A stretch of 64,000 nt of DNA, taken from contig CP121458.1 in NCBI GenBank assembly GCA_029690005.1, forward strand, positions 1,178,001 through 1,242,000, written 5' to 3'. Source of the stretch: Prescottella defluvii (GTDB lineage: Bacteria > Actinomycetota > Actinomycetes > Mycobacteriales > Mycobacteriaceae). Of this stretch, positions 28,743 through 37,745 are shown piece after piece; within the stretch, counting starts at the first letter, position 1; every line of letters begins with the position of its first letter. Under the pieces are notes generated by a model. It saw only the letters and a list, made by a program, of their open reading frames with translations. It had not been told where the DNA came from and searched no databases. A program made the translations under genes and the position numbers.

Positions 28743-29847
28743 GATCAAGACTGAAGACATCGACGTCGACATGCCGGCCATCACGGGCCGGGTTCTCGAC
28801 GATGCGGGCGCCGAGAAGTTGGCGAACGTGTCGGATCTGGCCGAGCGCCGCAACCTCTACCGTGTCGGGACGATCCTCGCGATCGTGGGCGTGATCGCGG
28901 CCGGTATCGGCCTGGCGCCCATGCTGGTCATGGGGGCGCGTGTCGGGATCTTCCTGATCGGCCTCGTCGCGCTCTACATGGGTGTGCGACGGATCGGGTT
29001 GGCGCGCTTCGGGTCCGACTTCGACCTCACGTTCATCCTGTCCTGTGTGTGGCTGGTGGTGCTGATCGCCGCTGCCGTGCTCGCGCCGGTCCTGCCGCTG
29101 GCCGAGCACAAGGACACCACGAAGACGCTCAGCGCGAAGAGCTACGCGGCGCCGAGCCTGTTCTCGGCGCACCCGTTGGGCACCAACAATTTCGGTCTCG
29201 ACATGCTTGCGCGGTCCATCTACGGTGCCCGGTCGTCGCTGATCGTCGCGGTCGCGGCGGTGCTGATCGGGATGATCGTCGGCGGCGCGGTCGGCGTCCT
29301 CGCCGGCTACTTCGGTGGGTGGGTCGACCGGGTCGTCGGCGTGCTCACCAACTCGCTGCTCGCTGTTCCCGCGTTGATCCTGTTGATCGCGCTCGCCTCG
29401 GTGCTCGAGCCGAACCTGCGCAACATCTCGCTCGCGCTCGCCATCCTGGCGATACCGTCCATGGTCCGAATAGCCAGAGCCAACACGCTCGTGTTCTCGC
29501 AACGCGAATTCGTGCTTGCGGCACGGGCGATGGGCGCCACCAAGTGGCGGGTGATGCTGCGCGAGATCGCCCCCAACGTCGCGCTGCCGGTCGCCTCGCT
29601 GGGCATGGTGATGATCTCGGTGATGATCGTGGCGGAGGCGTCGCTGAGCTTCCTCGGGCTCGGTATCCAGCCGCCGGCCCCGACCTGGGGCAACATGATC
29701 TCCGAAGGCCAGGGCAACGTCTTCGCCCAACACCCGTACATCGTGCTGGTGCCCGGCCTGTTCCTGTTCCTGACGGTGTTCTCGTTCAACATGGTCGGCG
29801 AGAAGGCCCAGAAGCGCACCGGTGGCACCCGGGAGGTGAAACTGTGA
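28735..29847 (+). CDS. ABC transporter permease (DppC/OppC type)
   Basis: 370 residues. A long acidic N-terminus (MSEIKTEDIDVDMPAITG) and two or three extra hydrophobic segments precede the core. DppC features are HPLGTNNFGLDMLARSIYGARSS and the EAA loop AARAMGATKWRVMLREIAPN, then SLSFLGLGIQPPAPTWGNM. It ends in an overlap GTGA with the first ATPase. The extended N-terminus is longer than in enteric DppC. Confidence 0.92.
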   Translation: MSEIKTEDIDVDMPAITGRVLDDAGAEKLANVSDLAERRNLYRVGTILAIVGVIAAGIGLAPMLVMGARVGIFLIGLVALYMGVRRIGLARFGSDFDLTFILSCVWLVVLIAAAVLAPVLPLAEHKDTTKTLSAKSYAAPSLFSAHPLGTNNFGLDMLARSIYGARSSLIVAVAAVLIGMIVGGAVGVLAGYFGGWVDRVVGVLTNSLLAVPALILLIALASVLEPNLRNISLALAILAIPSMVRIARANTLVFSQREFVLAARAMGATKWRVMLREIAPNVALPVASLGMVMISVMIVAEASLSFLGLGIQPPAPTWGNMISEGQGNVFAQHPYIVLVPGLFLFLTVFSFNMVGEKAQKRTGGTREVKL

Positions 29848-30920
29848 GCAGCAACGAACCACTGTTGACGGTGAACGACGTGTCCACCAGGTTCCGCATC
29901 AAGCGGGGCAACTGCGGGCGGTCGAGCAGGTCTCGCTCGAGCTCGACGCCGGGGAGACCCTCGGCCTGGTCGGCGAATCCGGTTCCGGTAAGTCCGTTCT
30001 GGGGCAGACGATCATGGGGCTTGTCTCCAGCGGCGGCGGTACCACGGTCACCGGCGAGGTGCGCTTCATGGGGCGCGACATGCAGGCGCTGACCCGCAAG
30101 GAGCAGCAGCAGATGTGGGGCAAGGACATCGCGATGGTGTTCCAGGATCCGATGTCGGCGCTCAACCCGTTCAAGCGGATCGGCACGCACATCACCGAGT
30201 CCCTGCGTGCCCATCTGGGACTGGACAAGGCGGCCGCGCGGGAACGGGCGATCGAACTGCTGCGCAAGGTCCGCATCCCGGAACCGGCGCGGCGGATCGA
30301 CCAGTACCCGCACGAGTTGTCGGGCGGCATGCGTCAGCGGGTGGTGATCGCGATGGCGTTGGCGTGCGATCCGAAGCTGACCATCGCCGACGAGCCGACC
30401 ACCGCGCTGGACGTGACGGTGCAGAAGCAGATCCTCGAGCTGCTCGAGTCGCTGCGCACCGAGATGGGCATGGCCGGGATCCTCGTCAGTCACGATCTGG
30501 GAGTCGTTGCTGGACAGACTGATCGGGTCGCGGTCATGTATGCGGGCCGGATCGTCGAGACCGCGCCGACTCGGCAGCTGTTCGCCGATCCCCGGCACCC
30601 CTACACCGAGGCGCTGCTGGACGCGGTTCCCAGGCTCGAGCAGCAGCCGCACACCCGGCTCGAGTCCGATCGAGGGCGGCCTACCGGACATGACCAAGCC
30701 GCCGCAGGGATGTGCGTTCTCCTCCCGCTGCAAGTACGCGCAACCCAAGTGCCGGGCGACCGTGCCGGCCCTCACTGCGGCCGGCGGCACCGCCGCGGGC
30801 GTGCGCCATCCGCACGAGGTGGCGTGCCACTTCCCGCGCGGCGGCGGCGGTGTCGTCGACATCGGGGTACCCGCCGCCGCGGGCGCAGAAGATCGTGAGC
30901 TGGAAGTGGAGAGCATCTGA
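29844..30920 (+). CDS. ABC transporter ATP-binding protein (DppD/OppD type)
   Basis: About 358 residues from GTG 29844. Walker A GESGSGKS, Q-loop MVFQDPMSALNP, signature ELSGGMRQR, Walker B LTIADEPTTALD and the switch His LVSHDLGV are all present. The C-terminus has the oligopeptide-type CAFSSRCKYAQPKC motif. Frame breaks occur near 29910 (before Walker A) and near 30664; the second requires either one extra or two missing bases, unlike most breaks here. It overlaps the partner ATPase by one base. Confidence 0.88.
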
Positions 30921-31909
30921 TGGCCGGAAGTGGAGTCGCGCACCTGCGCAAGGACGAAGGGCCCGTCCTTGCGATCGAAAACCTGGTCGTCGAGTTCCCG
31001 GCCGGACGCGGTCGGACGGTGCACGCGGTGTCGAACATCAGCTTCGACCTGCTCCCGGGCGAGACGCTCGGCATCGTCGGTGAATCCGGTTGCGGCAAGT
31101 CCACCGCCGGTCGTGCCGTGCTGCAGCTGCCGGCGCCGACGTCGGGCAGCGTGGAGATCAACGGCATCGAACTCACGGCGCTGAGCCCGTCTGCGCTGCG
31201 CAAGATTCGGGCGCAGATCCAGATGATCATGCAGGACCCGATCTCGTCGCTGAACCCACGCCGCAAGGTCAAACACCTGGTGACGGAGGGGCCCCGGATG
31301 TGGGGTCAGCGCAACACCGAACGCCTCGAAAGCCTTGCGCGCGAACTCCTCGCGGCGGTCGGACTGGACCCAGACATGGTGTGGGACCGGCTCCCCGGCG
31401 AACTGTCGGGTGGTCAGTGCCAGCGCGTGTGCATCGCCCGCGCCATGATGCTCAAGCCGAAGGTCCTCATCTGCGACGAACCCGTCTCGAGTCTGGACGT
31501 GTCGGTCCAGGCGCAGATCCTGAACCTGCTCGAGCACACGAAGACCGAGTTCGAGCTCACGATGATCTTCATCGCCCACAACATGGCGGTGGTCAAGAAC
31601 ATCAGCGACCGGGTGATGGTGATGTACCTCGGTAAGGTCTGCGAGATCGCCCCGAGCCGCGACATGGAACACCAAGCACGACACCCGTATTCGCGGCTGT
31701 TGCTGGCGTCCATTCCCGACCCGGACGTGCATCGCGGCGACGCCGAGTCGACACCGCAGATCGAGGGCGACCTCCCGTCCCCGCTCGATCCGCCGTCGGG
31801 CTGCCGGTTCCGCACCCGCTGCCCCCTCGCGACGGACCGCTGCGCGCAAGAGGAACCGCTGCTGCGGGAGATCGCCGACAACCACTACGTGGCATGCCAC
31901 AACGTCTGA
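30920..31909 (+). CDS. ABC transporter ATP-binding protein (DppF/OppF type)
   Basis: 329 residues, unbroken. Walker A GESGCGKST, Q-loop MIMQDPISSLNP, signature ELSGGQCQR, Walker B VLICDEPVSSLD and the switch His FIAHNMAV are intact, and the C-terminus carries GCRFRTRCPLATDRC. It should pair with the DppD-type subunit as an asymmetric ATPase. The signature has Cys where Gln-Gln-Gln is common (GGQCQR), which is tolerated in the family. Confidence 0.93.
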   Translation: MAGSGVAHLRKDEGPVLAIENLVVEFPAGRGRTVHAVSNISFDLLPGETLGIVGESGCGKSTAGRAVLQLPAPTSGSVEINGIELTALSPSALRKIRAQIQMIMQDPISSLNPRRKVKHLVTEGPRMWGQRNTERLESLARELLAAVGLDPDMVWDRLPGELSGGQCQRVCIARAMMLKPKVLICDEPVSSLDVSVQAQILNLLEHTKTEFELTMIFIAHNMAVVKNISDRVMVMYLGKVCEIAPSRDMEHQARHPYSRLLLASIPDPDVHRGDAESTPQIEGDLPSPLDPPSGCRFRTRCPLATDRCAQEEPLLREIADNHYVACHNV

Positions 31910-31946
31910 CTCCGGTCCGACGTATCTCGTCCCTGGGAGGACTGCA

Positions 31947-33365
31947 TTGGAGAGTTTGTTCGACGGCCAGGACATGACCGGGCTCGCTGCCTCGATCCGG
32001 AGAGGTGACGTGTCGGCCCGCGAGGTGGTCGAGTTCGCATTGGGCCGACTCGAGGAGCGCAACGCCACCGTCAACGCGGTGGTGGTCGACCGCGGCGCAG
32101 AGGCCCTCGCCGAAGTGGACGGCGGACTGCCCGACGGTCCGCTTCGCGGAATCCCGTTCCTGATCAAGGATCTTCACGCCGACGTCGCGGGGTTGCCCAC
32201 GTCGAACGGGTCGCGGTTGTTCGCGGGCCGGGTTGCCGAGCGGGACACCGAGTTGGTGTCCCGCTACCGCCGGGCAGGTCTCGTGATCATCGGCAAGACC
32301 AACACACCGGAGTTCGGTCAGAACGCGAGCACCGAGCCGGTCCTGTTCGGACCGACACGCAACCCACGCCGCCTCACTCACAGCGTGGGTGGTTCGTCGG
32401 GTGGTGCGGCTGCTGCCGTGGCGGTGGGAATCACGCCTGCCGCGCACGCGAGCGACGGTGGCGGTTCGATCCGAATCCCGGCTTCCGCGAACGGCCTCGT
32501 CGGTCTCAAGCCGTCGCGTGGACGGATGCCGTCGGGTTCGCCCCTCGCGGGCCCGCTGTCGGTGGAGCACGCGGTGACCCGAAGCGTGCGGGACACCGCA
32601 CTGCTGCTGGATCTCACGTCCGGTCCAGCGGTGGGTGCACCGTTCGGCATCGCCCCGCCGGCACGTCCGTACGTCGGGGAAGTCGGCGCGGATCCCGGCA
32701 AGCTCCGCATCGGCATCACCACGGCCATGCCGAACGGCGAGCAGGTCCATCCGGACTGCGCGGCCGTGGCGTCGGACGTCGGGGTGATGCTCGAGAAGCT
32801 GGGGCATCACGTCGAGACCGCGGCGCCGGTGTTCCACCAGGATGCGCTCGCGGCGGCGATGCAGTACCTGATGTCCGCTCCGATGTCGGTCGAGATCGAT
32901 CATCGGCTGGCCGAACTGGGGCGGGAGCTGCGCGACGACGACCTCGAGACGATGGCTCGCGTGCAGTACGAGCGCTGCAAGTCGCAGTCCGCAACCGACC
33001 TGTCGTTCGCGTACACCGAACTCGAGCGGACGGCACGGGACATCGGTCGGTTCTTCACCGAGTTCGACCTGCTGCTGACCCCCACGCTCAGCAGTCCGAC
33101 ACCCCCGCTGGGTCTGCTCGACGCGATCGATCTCGAGGCCATGTGGAAGCACGCCGGCGTCTACGGTGCGCTGACCTCTCCGTTCAACAGCGGCGGTCAG
33201 CCGGCGATTTCGCTTCCGCTGGGGAAGGATTCGACCGGCATGCCGCTGGGTGCCCAGCTGGTCGCGGCGCACGGACGTGAGGATCTGTTGATCCGGGTCG
33301 CCTCGCAGCTCGAGGCGGCGTACCCGTGGAGCACCGCCCCGGCGTGGCCGGCCGTCGTCGGCTGA
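31947..33365 (+). CDS. Amidase signature family enzyme
   Basis: 472 residues from TTG 31947, supported by GGGAGG 7 bp before. The Ser-cisSer-Lys triad is visible: Lys in FLIKDLHAD, the Gly/Ser block HSVGGSSGGAAAAVA, and the nucleophile Ser in DGGGSIRIPAS. It hydrolyses a carboxylic amide to acid and ammonia. It closes the importer operon 37 bp after the last ATPase, which suggests that the transported compound, or the product of the upstream amidohydrolase, contains an amide bond. Confidence 0.92.
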   Translation: MESLFDGQDMTGLAASIRRGDVSAREVVEFALGRLEERNATVNAVVVDRGAEALAEVDGGLPDGPLRGIPFLIKDLHADVAGLPTSNGSRLFAGRVAERDTELVSRYRRAGLVIIGKTNTPEFGQNASTEPVLFGPTRNPRRLTHSVGGSSGGAAAAVAVGITPAAHASDGGGSIRIPASANGLVGLKPSRGRMPSGSPLAGPLSVEHAVTRSVRDTALLLDLTSGPAVGAPFGIAPPARPYVGEVGADPGKLRIGITTAMPNGEQVHPDCAAVASDVGVMLEKLGHHVETAAPVFHQDALAAAMQYLMSAPMSVEIDHRLAELGRELRDDDLETMARVQYERCKSQSATDLSFAYTELERTARDIGRFFTEFDLLLTPTLSSPTPPLGLLDAIDLEAMWKHAGVYGALTSPFNSGGQPAISLPLGKDSTGMPLGAQLVAAHGREDLLIRVASQLEAAYPWSTAPAWPAVVG

Positions 33366-33371
33366 ACCGCG

Positions 33372-34834
33372 TCAGCGCTCCGGAGGTTGGACGGCGGGCG
33401 CGGTGACGTCGCAGTGCGGTTGGCACGCGACGTTCTCGCCCGCCGGCTCCTCCGCGGGCACCTCGGTCGCGGCGCGCCGGGGGATCATCACGGCCGAGAT
33501 CAGCGCACCGACCACCAGCAGGCCCGCGCAGATCGAGCATCGCGATCCGGAACCCGGATGCGAAGGCCGCGGGGTCCGAGAGGGCGTCTGCGCCGATGCC
33601 GGCCAGCGCGGGCAGCGCGGCGACCGCGAGCAGTTGACTCGTCCGCGCGACCGCATTGTTGACGCCCGACGCGATCCCGGCCTGGTCCGAGGACACCGAC
33701 CCGAGCACGGCCGTGGTCAGTGGCGCGACGAGCGTGGAGAGCCCGAGTCCGAAGACGACGACGGCGGGCAGGACCTGCGTCGGATACGACGCCCCGGGGC
33801 CCACCCGGAGCATCAGCAGCAGCCCGCCTGCGGCCAGCAGCGGTCCGACGGTCAACGGGATCCGCGGCCCGTGCACCTGAGCCCACCGTCCGGCCCGCGA
33901 CGAGAGCAGCAGCATCAGGATCGTGATCGGCAGCGATGCGATCCCCGCGGCGAGCGGCGAGTAGCCGGACACGATCTGCAGTTGCAGCAGCAGGAGGAAG
34001 AACACCCCCGAGCGCCGCGTACACCGCGAGCGTCACCAGGTTGGCGGCCACGAACACCCGCGACGCGAACAGCGAACTGGGCACCAGCGCGTACCGCGAG
34101 CGCCGCTCGACGACGACGAAGGCGCCCATCAGGACGACACCGGCGACCGCCACCCACACGGTCTTCTCGATCAGCCCGTACGTCAGTGCGGCCAGCGAGA
34201 CGGCCGCGAGCACCGACCCCGGTACGTCCAGGCGCTCGGGCGGGTGTGGATCCCGGGTCTCGGGCACGTGCCGGGCCGACACCCACACGACCGCGGCGGC
34301 CAGCGGCAGATTGATGAGGAACACCGAGCGCCAGCCCGCGACCTCGACGAGCCAGCCGCCGAGCAGCGGTCCGATGGCCGCCGCCACCCCGCCCAGCCCG
34401 GACCACAGGCCGATCGCCGCGCCCTGATCGTCGTCGTCGAACGACGCCGAGATGATCGCGAGGCTCCCCGGGGTCAGCAACGCTGCACCGACACCCTGGA
34501 CCAGACGGGCGGCCACGAGGGCGCTCACATCGGGGGCGAGCGCACACAGCCCGGAGGCGATCGCGAACCACACTGTTCCCCAGACGAATACACGCCGTCT
34601 CCCGAGCCGGTCGCCGAGGGCGCCGCCCAGCAGGATCAGGGACGCGAGGGTGAGCGTGTAACCGCTGAGGACCCACTGCAGTCCCGCAACCTCGGCGCCG
34701 AGGTCCTCGCCGATGCGGGGCAGAGCGACGTTGACGACGGTGCCGTCGAGCATCGCGAGTGACGAGCCGAGAACGGTCGCGACCACGACCCATCGGCCCC
34801 GCGAGGACTTCAGATGGAGCTCCGGAGCGGTCAT
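33372..34834 (-). CDS. DHA2-type MFS transporter
   Basis: About 487 residues, 14-helix drug/proton antiporter type. Motifs: DGTVVNVALPRIGEDL, LQWVLSGYTLTLASLIL and GALGDRLGRRRVF in loop 2-3. Two frame breaks lie near 34010 and near 33535; the C-terminal tail reads AGLLVVGALISAVMIPRRA. Its ATG overlaps the stop of the acyl-CoA dehydrogenase by 4 bp (ATGA), so the two are translated as a unit. It ends 6 bp from the convergent amidase. Confidence 0.85.
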
Positions 34835-36084
34835 GTCGTCGTGATGGTGGCGAGGGGGTCGTACTCGGGAGCGCGGAGGAGCTGGTGGAGTTGGCGGCGG
34901 CGGACGCCGAGGTTTCCGCCGTCGAAGATGGGCAGGGCGAGGGCGTCCTGCAGGAGTCGGCCGAGGGGGTTGTCGGTGTCGTAGCTCTCGATGCCCACGA
35001 CTCGCATCAGGTCGGTGACGACGGTGACGGCAGTTTCCGAGCCGAAGATCTTCGCTTGCACGGCCAGTTCCAGGGCCGCGGGTTCGAGGGCGTCGAGGGC
35101 GTGGCAGGCACGGTAGCTGAGCCAGCGTGCGGCTTCGATCGCGGTCTTGGCGTCGGCGAGTGCGTAGCCGACGGCTTGGTAGTCGACGATGGGATGCGGG
35201 CCGGCGCGGTGTTCGCGTCGTGCAAAGTCGAGCGCGTACTCGAAGGCGTGGCGCATGAGGCCGACGCCGAAGATTCCGACGAGTGCGGCGCTGGCGGCGA
35301 AGCTGCCTTCGACGAGTGCCTTACCGATGCCGACGGCACCGACGACGTTGTCGGCGGGTACCCGGACGTTGTCGAAGGCGAAGGTGGGGGCGAGGTGTGC
35401 CCGGTGGCCGATCATGTCGATTGCCCCGTGGTCGACGAACCCGTCGGCGCCACCGGGTACCAGCAGTACGGACAGGGCCTGGTCCGCCGGGGTGGCGGGG
35501 TCTTCGGCGGTCCGGCAGACGACGGTGAGGACGTCGGCGCCGTTGCCGTCCCACCCGGTGGCACTCGAGACCCAGCGCTTCTCGCCGCTGATCACCCATT
35601 CGTCACCGTCGAGACGGGCCGTGGTGCGCACCCCTTCCGCTGGTGCGGGAGCGTCGAAGTTGGCGCTTCCGCCCGGTTCGCTGTGGCACAGGGCTGCCAG
35701 CGGGGCTCCCTCGTCGGAAAGGAAGAGCGGCAAGGTCTTCAGGATGTGCTCGGGATTGCCGGCGAGGGCGATCGGCAGCAGTCCGAGGAGGGAGCCGAGC
35801 GCGGTGAGCGCGACGCTGGCGTCGCCGGCATAGAGCTCTTCGGCGATGATCGCCGCGTCGACCATCCCGTTGCCCTCGCCGCCCACGGCGGCGGGAATGA
35901 GCTTGCGGAGGAGCCCTTCCGCGACAAGTTGCTCATAGGCCGGGCGCGTGGCCCGGAACCGCTCTTCGGGCGTCGGCAGATATCGGGTCTGTTCGGCCAC
36001 ATCGTCCAGGATCCTGCGAGCTTGTTCCCGAGTGGCTGCTTGCAGGGCGCTCTGGGATTCGGTGAAAGTGAAGTCGATCGTCAC
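34831..36084 (-). CDS. Acyl-CoA dehydrogenase family protein
   Basis: 417 residues from GTG 36084 with a GGGAG site. Flavin-binding blocks are visible: LCHSEPGGSANFD, ISGEKRWVSSAT, and the helix domain with QAVGYALADAKTAIEAARW. The C-terminal GGNLGVRRRQLHQLL replaces the usual YEGTN block, so the catalytic base may differ from classical short-chain enzymes; it may be a specialised member. It is coupled by ATGA to the MFS exporter, an unusual pairing that suggests modification followed by export, or uptake and oxidation. Confidence 0.85.
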   Translation of the reverse strand: MTIDFTFTESQSALQAATREQARRILDDVAEQTRYLPTPEERFRATRPAYEQLVAEGLLRKLIPAAVGGEGNGMVDAAIIAEELYAGDASVALTALGSLLGLLPIALAGNPEHILKTLPLFLSDEGAPLAALCHSEPGGSANFDAPAPAEGVRTTARLDGDEWVISGEKRWVSSATGWDGNGADVLTVVCRTAEDPATPADQALSVLLVPGGADGFVDHGAIDMIGHRAHLAPTFAFDNVRVPADNVVGAVGIGKALVEGSFAASAALVGIFGVGLMRHAFEYALDFARREHRAGPHPIVDYQAVGYALADAKTAIEAARWLSYRACHALDALEPAALELAVQAKIFGSETAVTVVTDLMRVVGIESYDTDNPLGRLLQDALALPIFDGGNLGVRRRQLHQLLRAPEYDPLATITTT

Positions 36085-36312
36085 GGGGACTCCCTTCTCC
36101 GCCCCGACTCGGCCGAGGGCCGTCGGAGACTCGATGCCAGGATATCCCCGCTCGTCGGAGGGGCTGTCCGGGTTGCGGCATCGGTACCGAGACAGGCTGA
36201 CGCGAACGAATCGTGAGGGGATTGTGAGAGTGCGCCTGGATCGCCGCATTCGGGGCTTGTGCCGGGATACCGTGCCCTGATCGACCAGACGGACGAACGA
36301 TGGGGGAATGGC

Positions 36313-36813
36313 ATGATCTCGACGCGAGTGCAGGGCATCGGGCGGGCGGCGACTGCCGGAGCGATGTGCCTTGCGGTACTTGCGCTCTCGGCGTGCACCG
36401 GCGAGAAGGAGCCGACGCCCCCGCCGACCACGTCCACCACGACTGCGCCGTCGCAGCCGCCGATCCCGGCGCCGACACCCACCGAGCTGAACGCCAGCCT
36501 GGTGCGTGCGTTCGACGAGAACGTCCCGGCCGCCGAGAAGGTCACGCTGGTCCAGGGCGCGGAGGCGGATCCGCAACTGATCGACCAGGTGGTGGCTGCG
36601 GCGAAGGCGAACAAGGCGAGCGCGCAGGTCACCGACGTGACCGACCTCGGCGACGGCACGGTCGCCGCGACCGTCGTCATGACGCTCGACGGTCAACCGG
36701 GCCCCGACGCCATCATCAACTTCGTTGCCGAGGACGGAGTCTGGAAGCTGTCGCAGGGCAACGCGTGCGGCTTCGTGGGCATGGCGGGGCTGTCGTCTCC
36801 CGCCTGTGCGTGA
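36313..36813 (+). CDS. Lipoprotein with MTB12-like domain
   Basis: 166 residues from ATG 36313. Signal peptide with lipobox ALSAC near residues 24-28, then a Pro/Thr-rich spacer, then about 110 residues (TELNASLVRAFDENVPAAEKVTLVQGA, FVAEDGVWKLSQGNAC) that match the mycobacterial low-molecular-weight antigen MTB12/CFP-2 domain. Function of that family is not known; it is exported and cell-wall associated in mycobacteria. It is 10 bp from the next lipoprotein gene and likely cotranscribed. The C-terminus has two Cys that could form a disulfide. Confidence 0.82.
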   Translation: MISTRVQGIGRAATAGAMCLAVLALSACTGEKEPTPPPTTSTTTAPSQPPIPAPTPTELNASLVRAFDENVPAAEKVTLVQGAEADPQLIDQVVAAAKANKASAQVTDVTDLGDGTVAATVVMTLDGQPGPDAIINFVAEDGVWKLSQGNACGFVGMAGLSSPACA

Positions 36814-36823
36814 TGATGGGGAG

Positions 36824-37615
36824 ATGGCGAATACTCCGATCCTCCGGGTAGCTGTCACGGCGGTGTCGGTCGGCGTGCTGGTCGCGGTGGCGGGCTGTTC
36901 GGCACCACCGACGGCACGCCGGAAACGCGGCAGGCGACGGTGTCGGCCGCGCCGACGACGGTGTCGGCCCCGCCGAGCGCCGCCCCGATCTCAGACGTCG
37001 AAGCCGGGTACTCCGCGACGGCTGTGCGGATCACCGGGGACACCGGTCGGGTCCGCTACGACGTCCTGGTGCCGCAGGTCGAAGGAGGCGATCCGGCGGT
37101 CACGGCGGAGTTCGACGAGTCGATGCGGGCGGCGCTGCAGGACCAGATCGACGGCTGGCCGGGCAGCGGTTCACTCTCGAGTCTCGGAACGAGTCGTCGG
37201 TCGTGCACATCGGATCGCGGGTTCTCAGCGGATTGCTCGTGACGTCGTGGAACGCCGATCCGCCGGGTGCGCACCCGACGCCGTTGGTGGCGACGGTGGT
37301 GATCGACGCGGACGACGCGCAGCCGATCACGCTCGACCGCCTGTTCCCGATCTTCAGGCGGGTCTGAACCGGTTGTCGGAGGAATCCGCGCGCCTGCTGC
37401 CGGCCACTGCCGCCGGTCCCAACTTCGAGCGCGAGGGAATCGAGCCGAAACGGGAGAACTTCGCGAACTGGGTGGCCACCCCCGCAGGAATGGAGATCCA
37501 CTTCAGCGACTACCAGGTGGGCCCGCACGCGATCGGTCTGATCGTGGTGACGGTTCCGTGGGATCGCCTCTCCGACGTCGTGGCACCGGACCTCGTCGGC
37601 GTGGTGTCGAGCTGA
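36824..37615 (+). CDS. Lipoprotein with DUF3298/RsiV-like domain
   Basis: ATG 36824. Signal peptide ending in VAVAGC, a Thr/Pro/Ser spacer, then a domain containing VRYDVLVPQVEGG, VVHIGSRVLSGLLVTSW and HFSDYQVGPHAIGLIVVTVPWD. This pattern matches the DUF3298 module found in RsiV and PdaC-type envelope proteins, which bind cell-wall related ligands. Frame breaks lie near 36905, 37165 and 37365. It follows the MTB12-like gene in one operon. Specific role unknown. Confidence 0.7.
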   Translation: MANTPILRVAVTAVSVGVLVAVAGCSAPPTARRKRGRRRCRPRRRRCRPRRAPPRSQTSKPGTPRRLCGSPGTPVGSATTSWCRRSKEAIRRSRRSSTSRCGRRCRTRSTAGRAAVHSRVSERVVGRAHRIAGSQRIARDVVERRSAGCAPDAVGGDGGDRRGRRAADHARPPVPDLQAGLNRLSEESARLLPATAAGPNFEREGIEPKRENFANWVATPAGMEIHFSDYQVGPHAIGLIVVTVPWDRLSDVVAPDLVGVVSS

Positions 37616-37633
37616 CCGGTCCGCCGGACCGGT
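37615..37633. terminator. Short perfect inverted repeat after lipoprotein operon
   Basis: ACCGGTCCG and CGGACCGGT flank a single C. It begins at the last base of the DUF3298-type gene stop codon and could be a small terminator hairpin or an operator for kshA, whose ATG is 113 bp further on. Confidence 0.35.
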
Positions 37634-37745
37634 GACCAGTCAACGGGAGGGCGTCTGGAACGAAGGCTCGCCCGACAGGAGATTGGAGGTTCGAGCGGAG
37701 CACTGCACAGCCCGTATGCGTGCTCCGGGAACGAAAGGATTGACC

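Noticed and set aside
26124..28853. A 909-residue open frame on the minus strand
   Set aside because: It lies antisense to the binding protein and permease genes, which have clear domains. Its composition is Arg/His/Gln-rich, as expected for a shadow frame in high-GC DNA.
37616..37745. KstR operator in front of kshA
   Set aside because: No AAC-N2-GTT core with the expected flanks was found; the only symmetry is the GC-rich repeat at 37615-37633.
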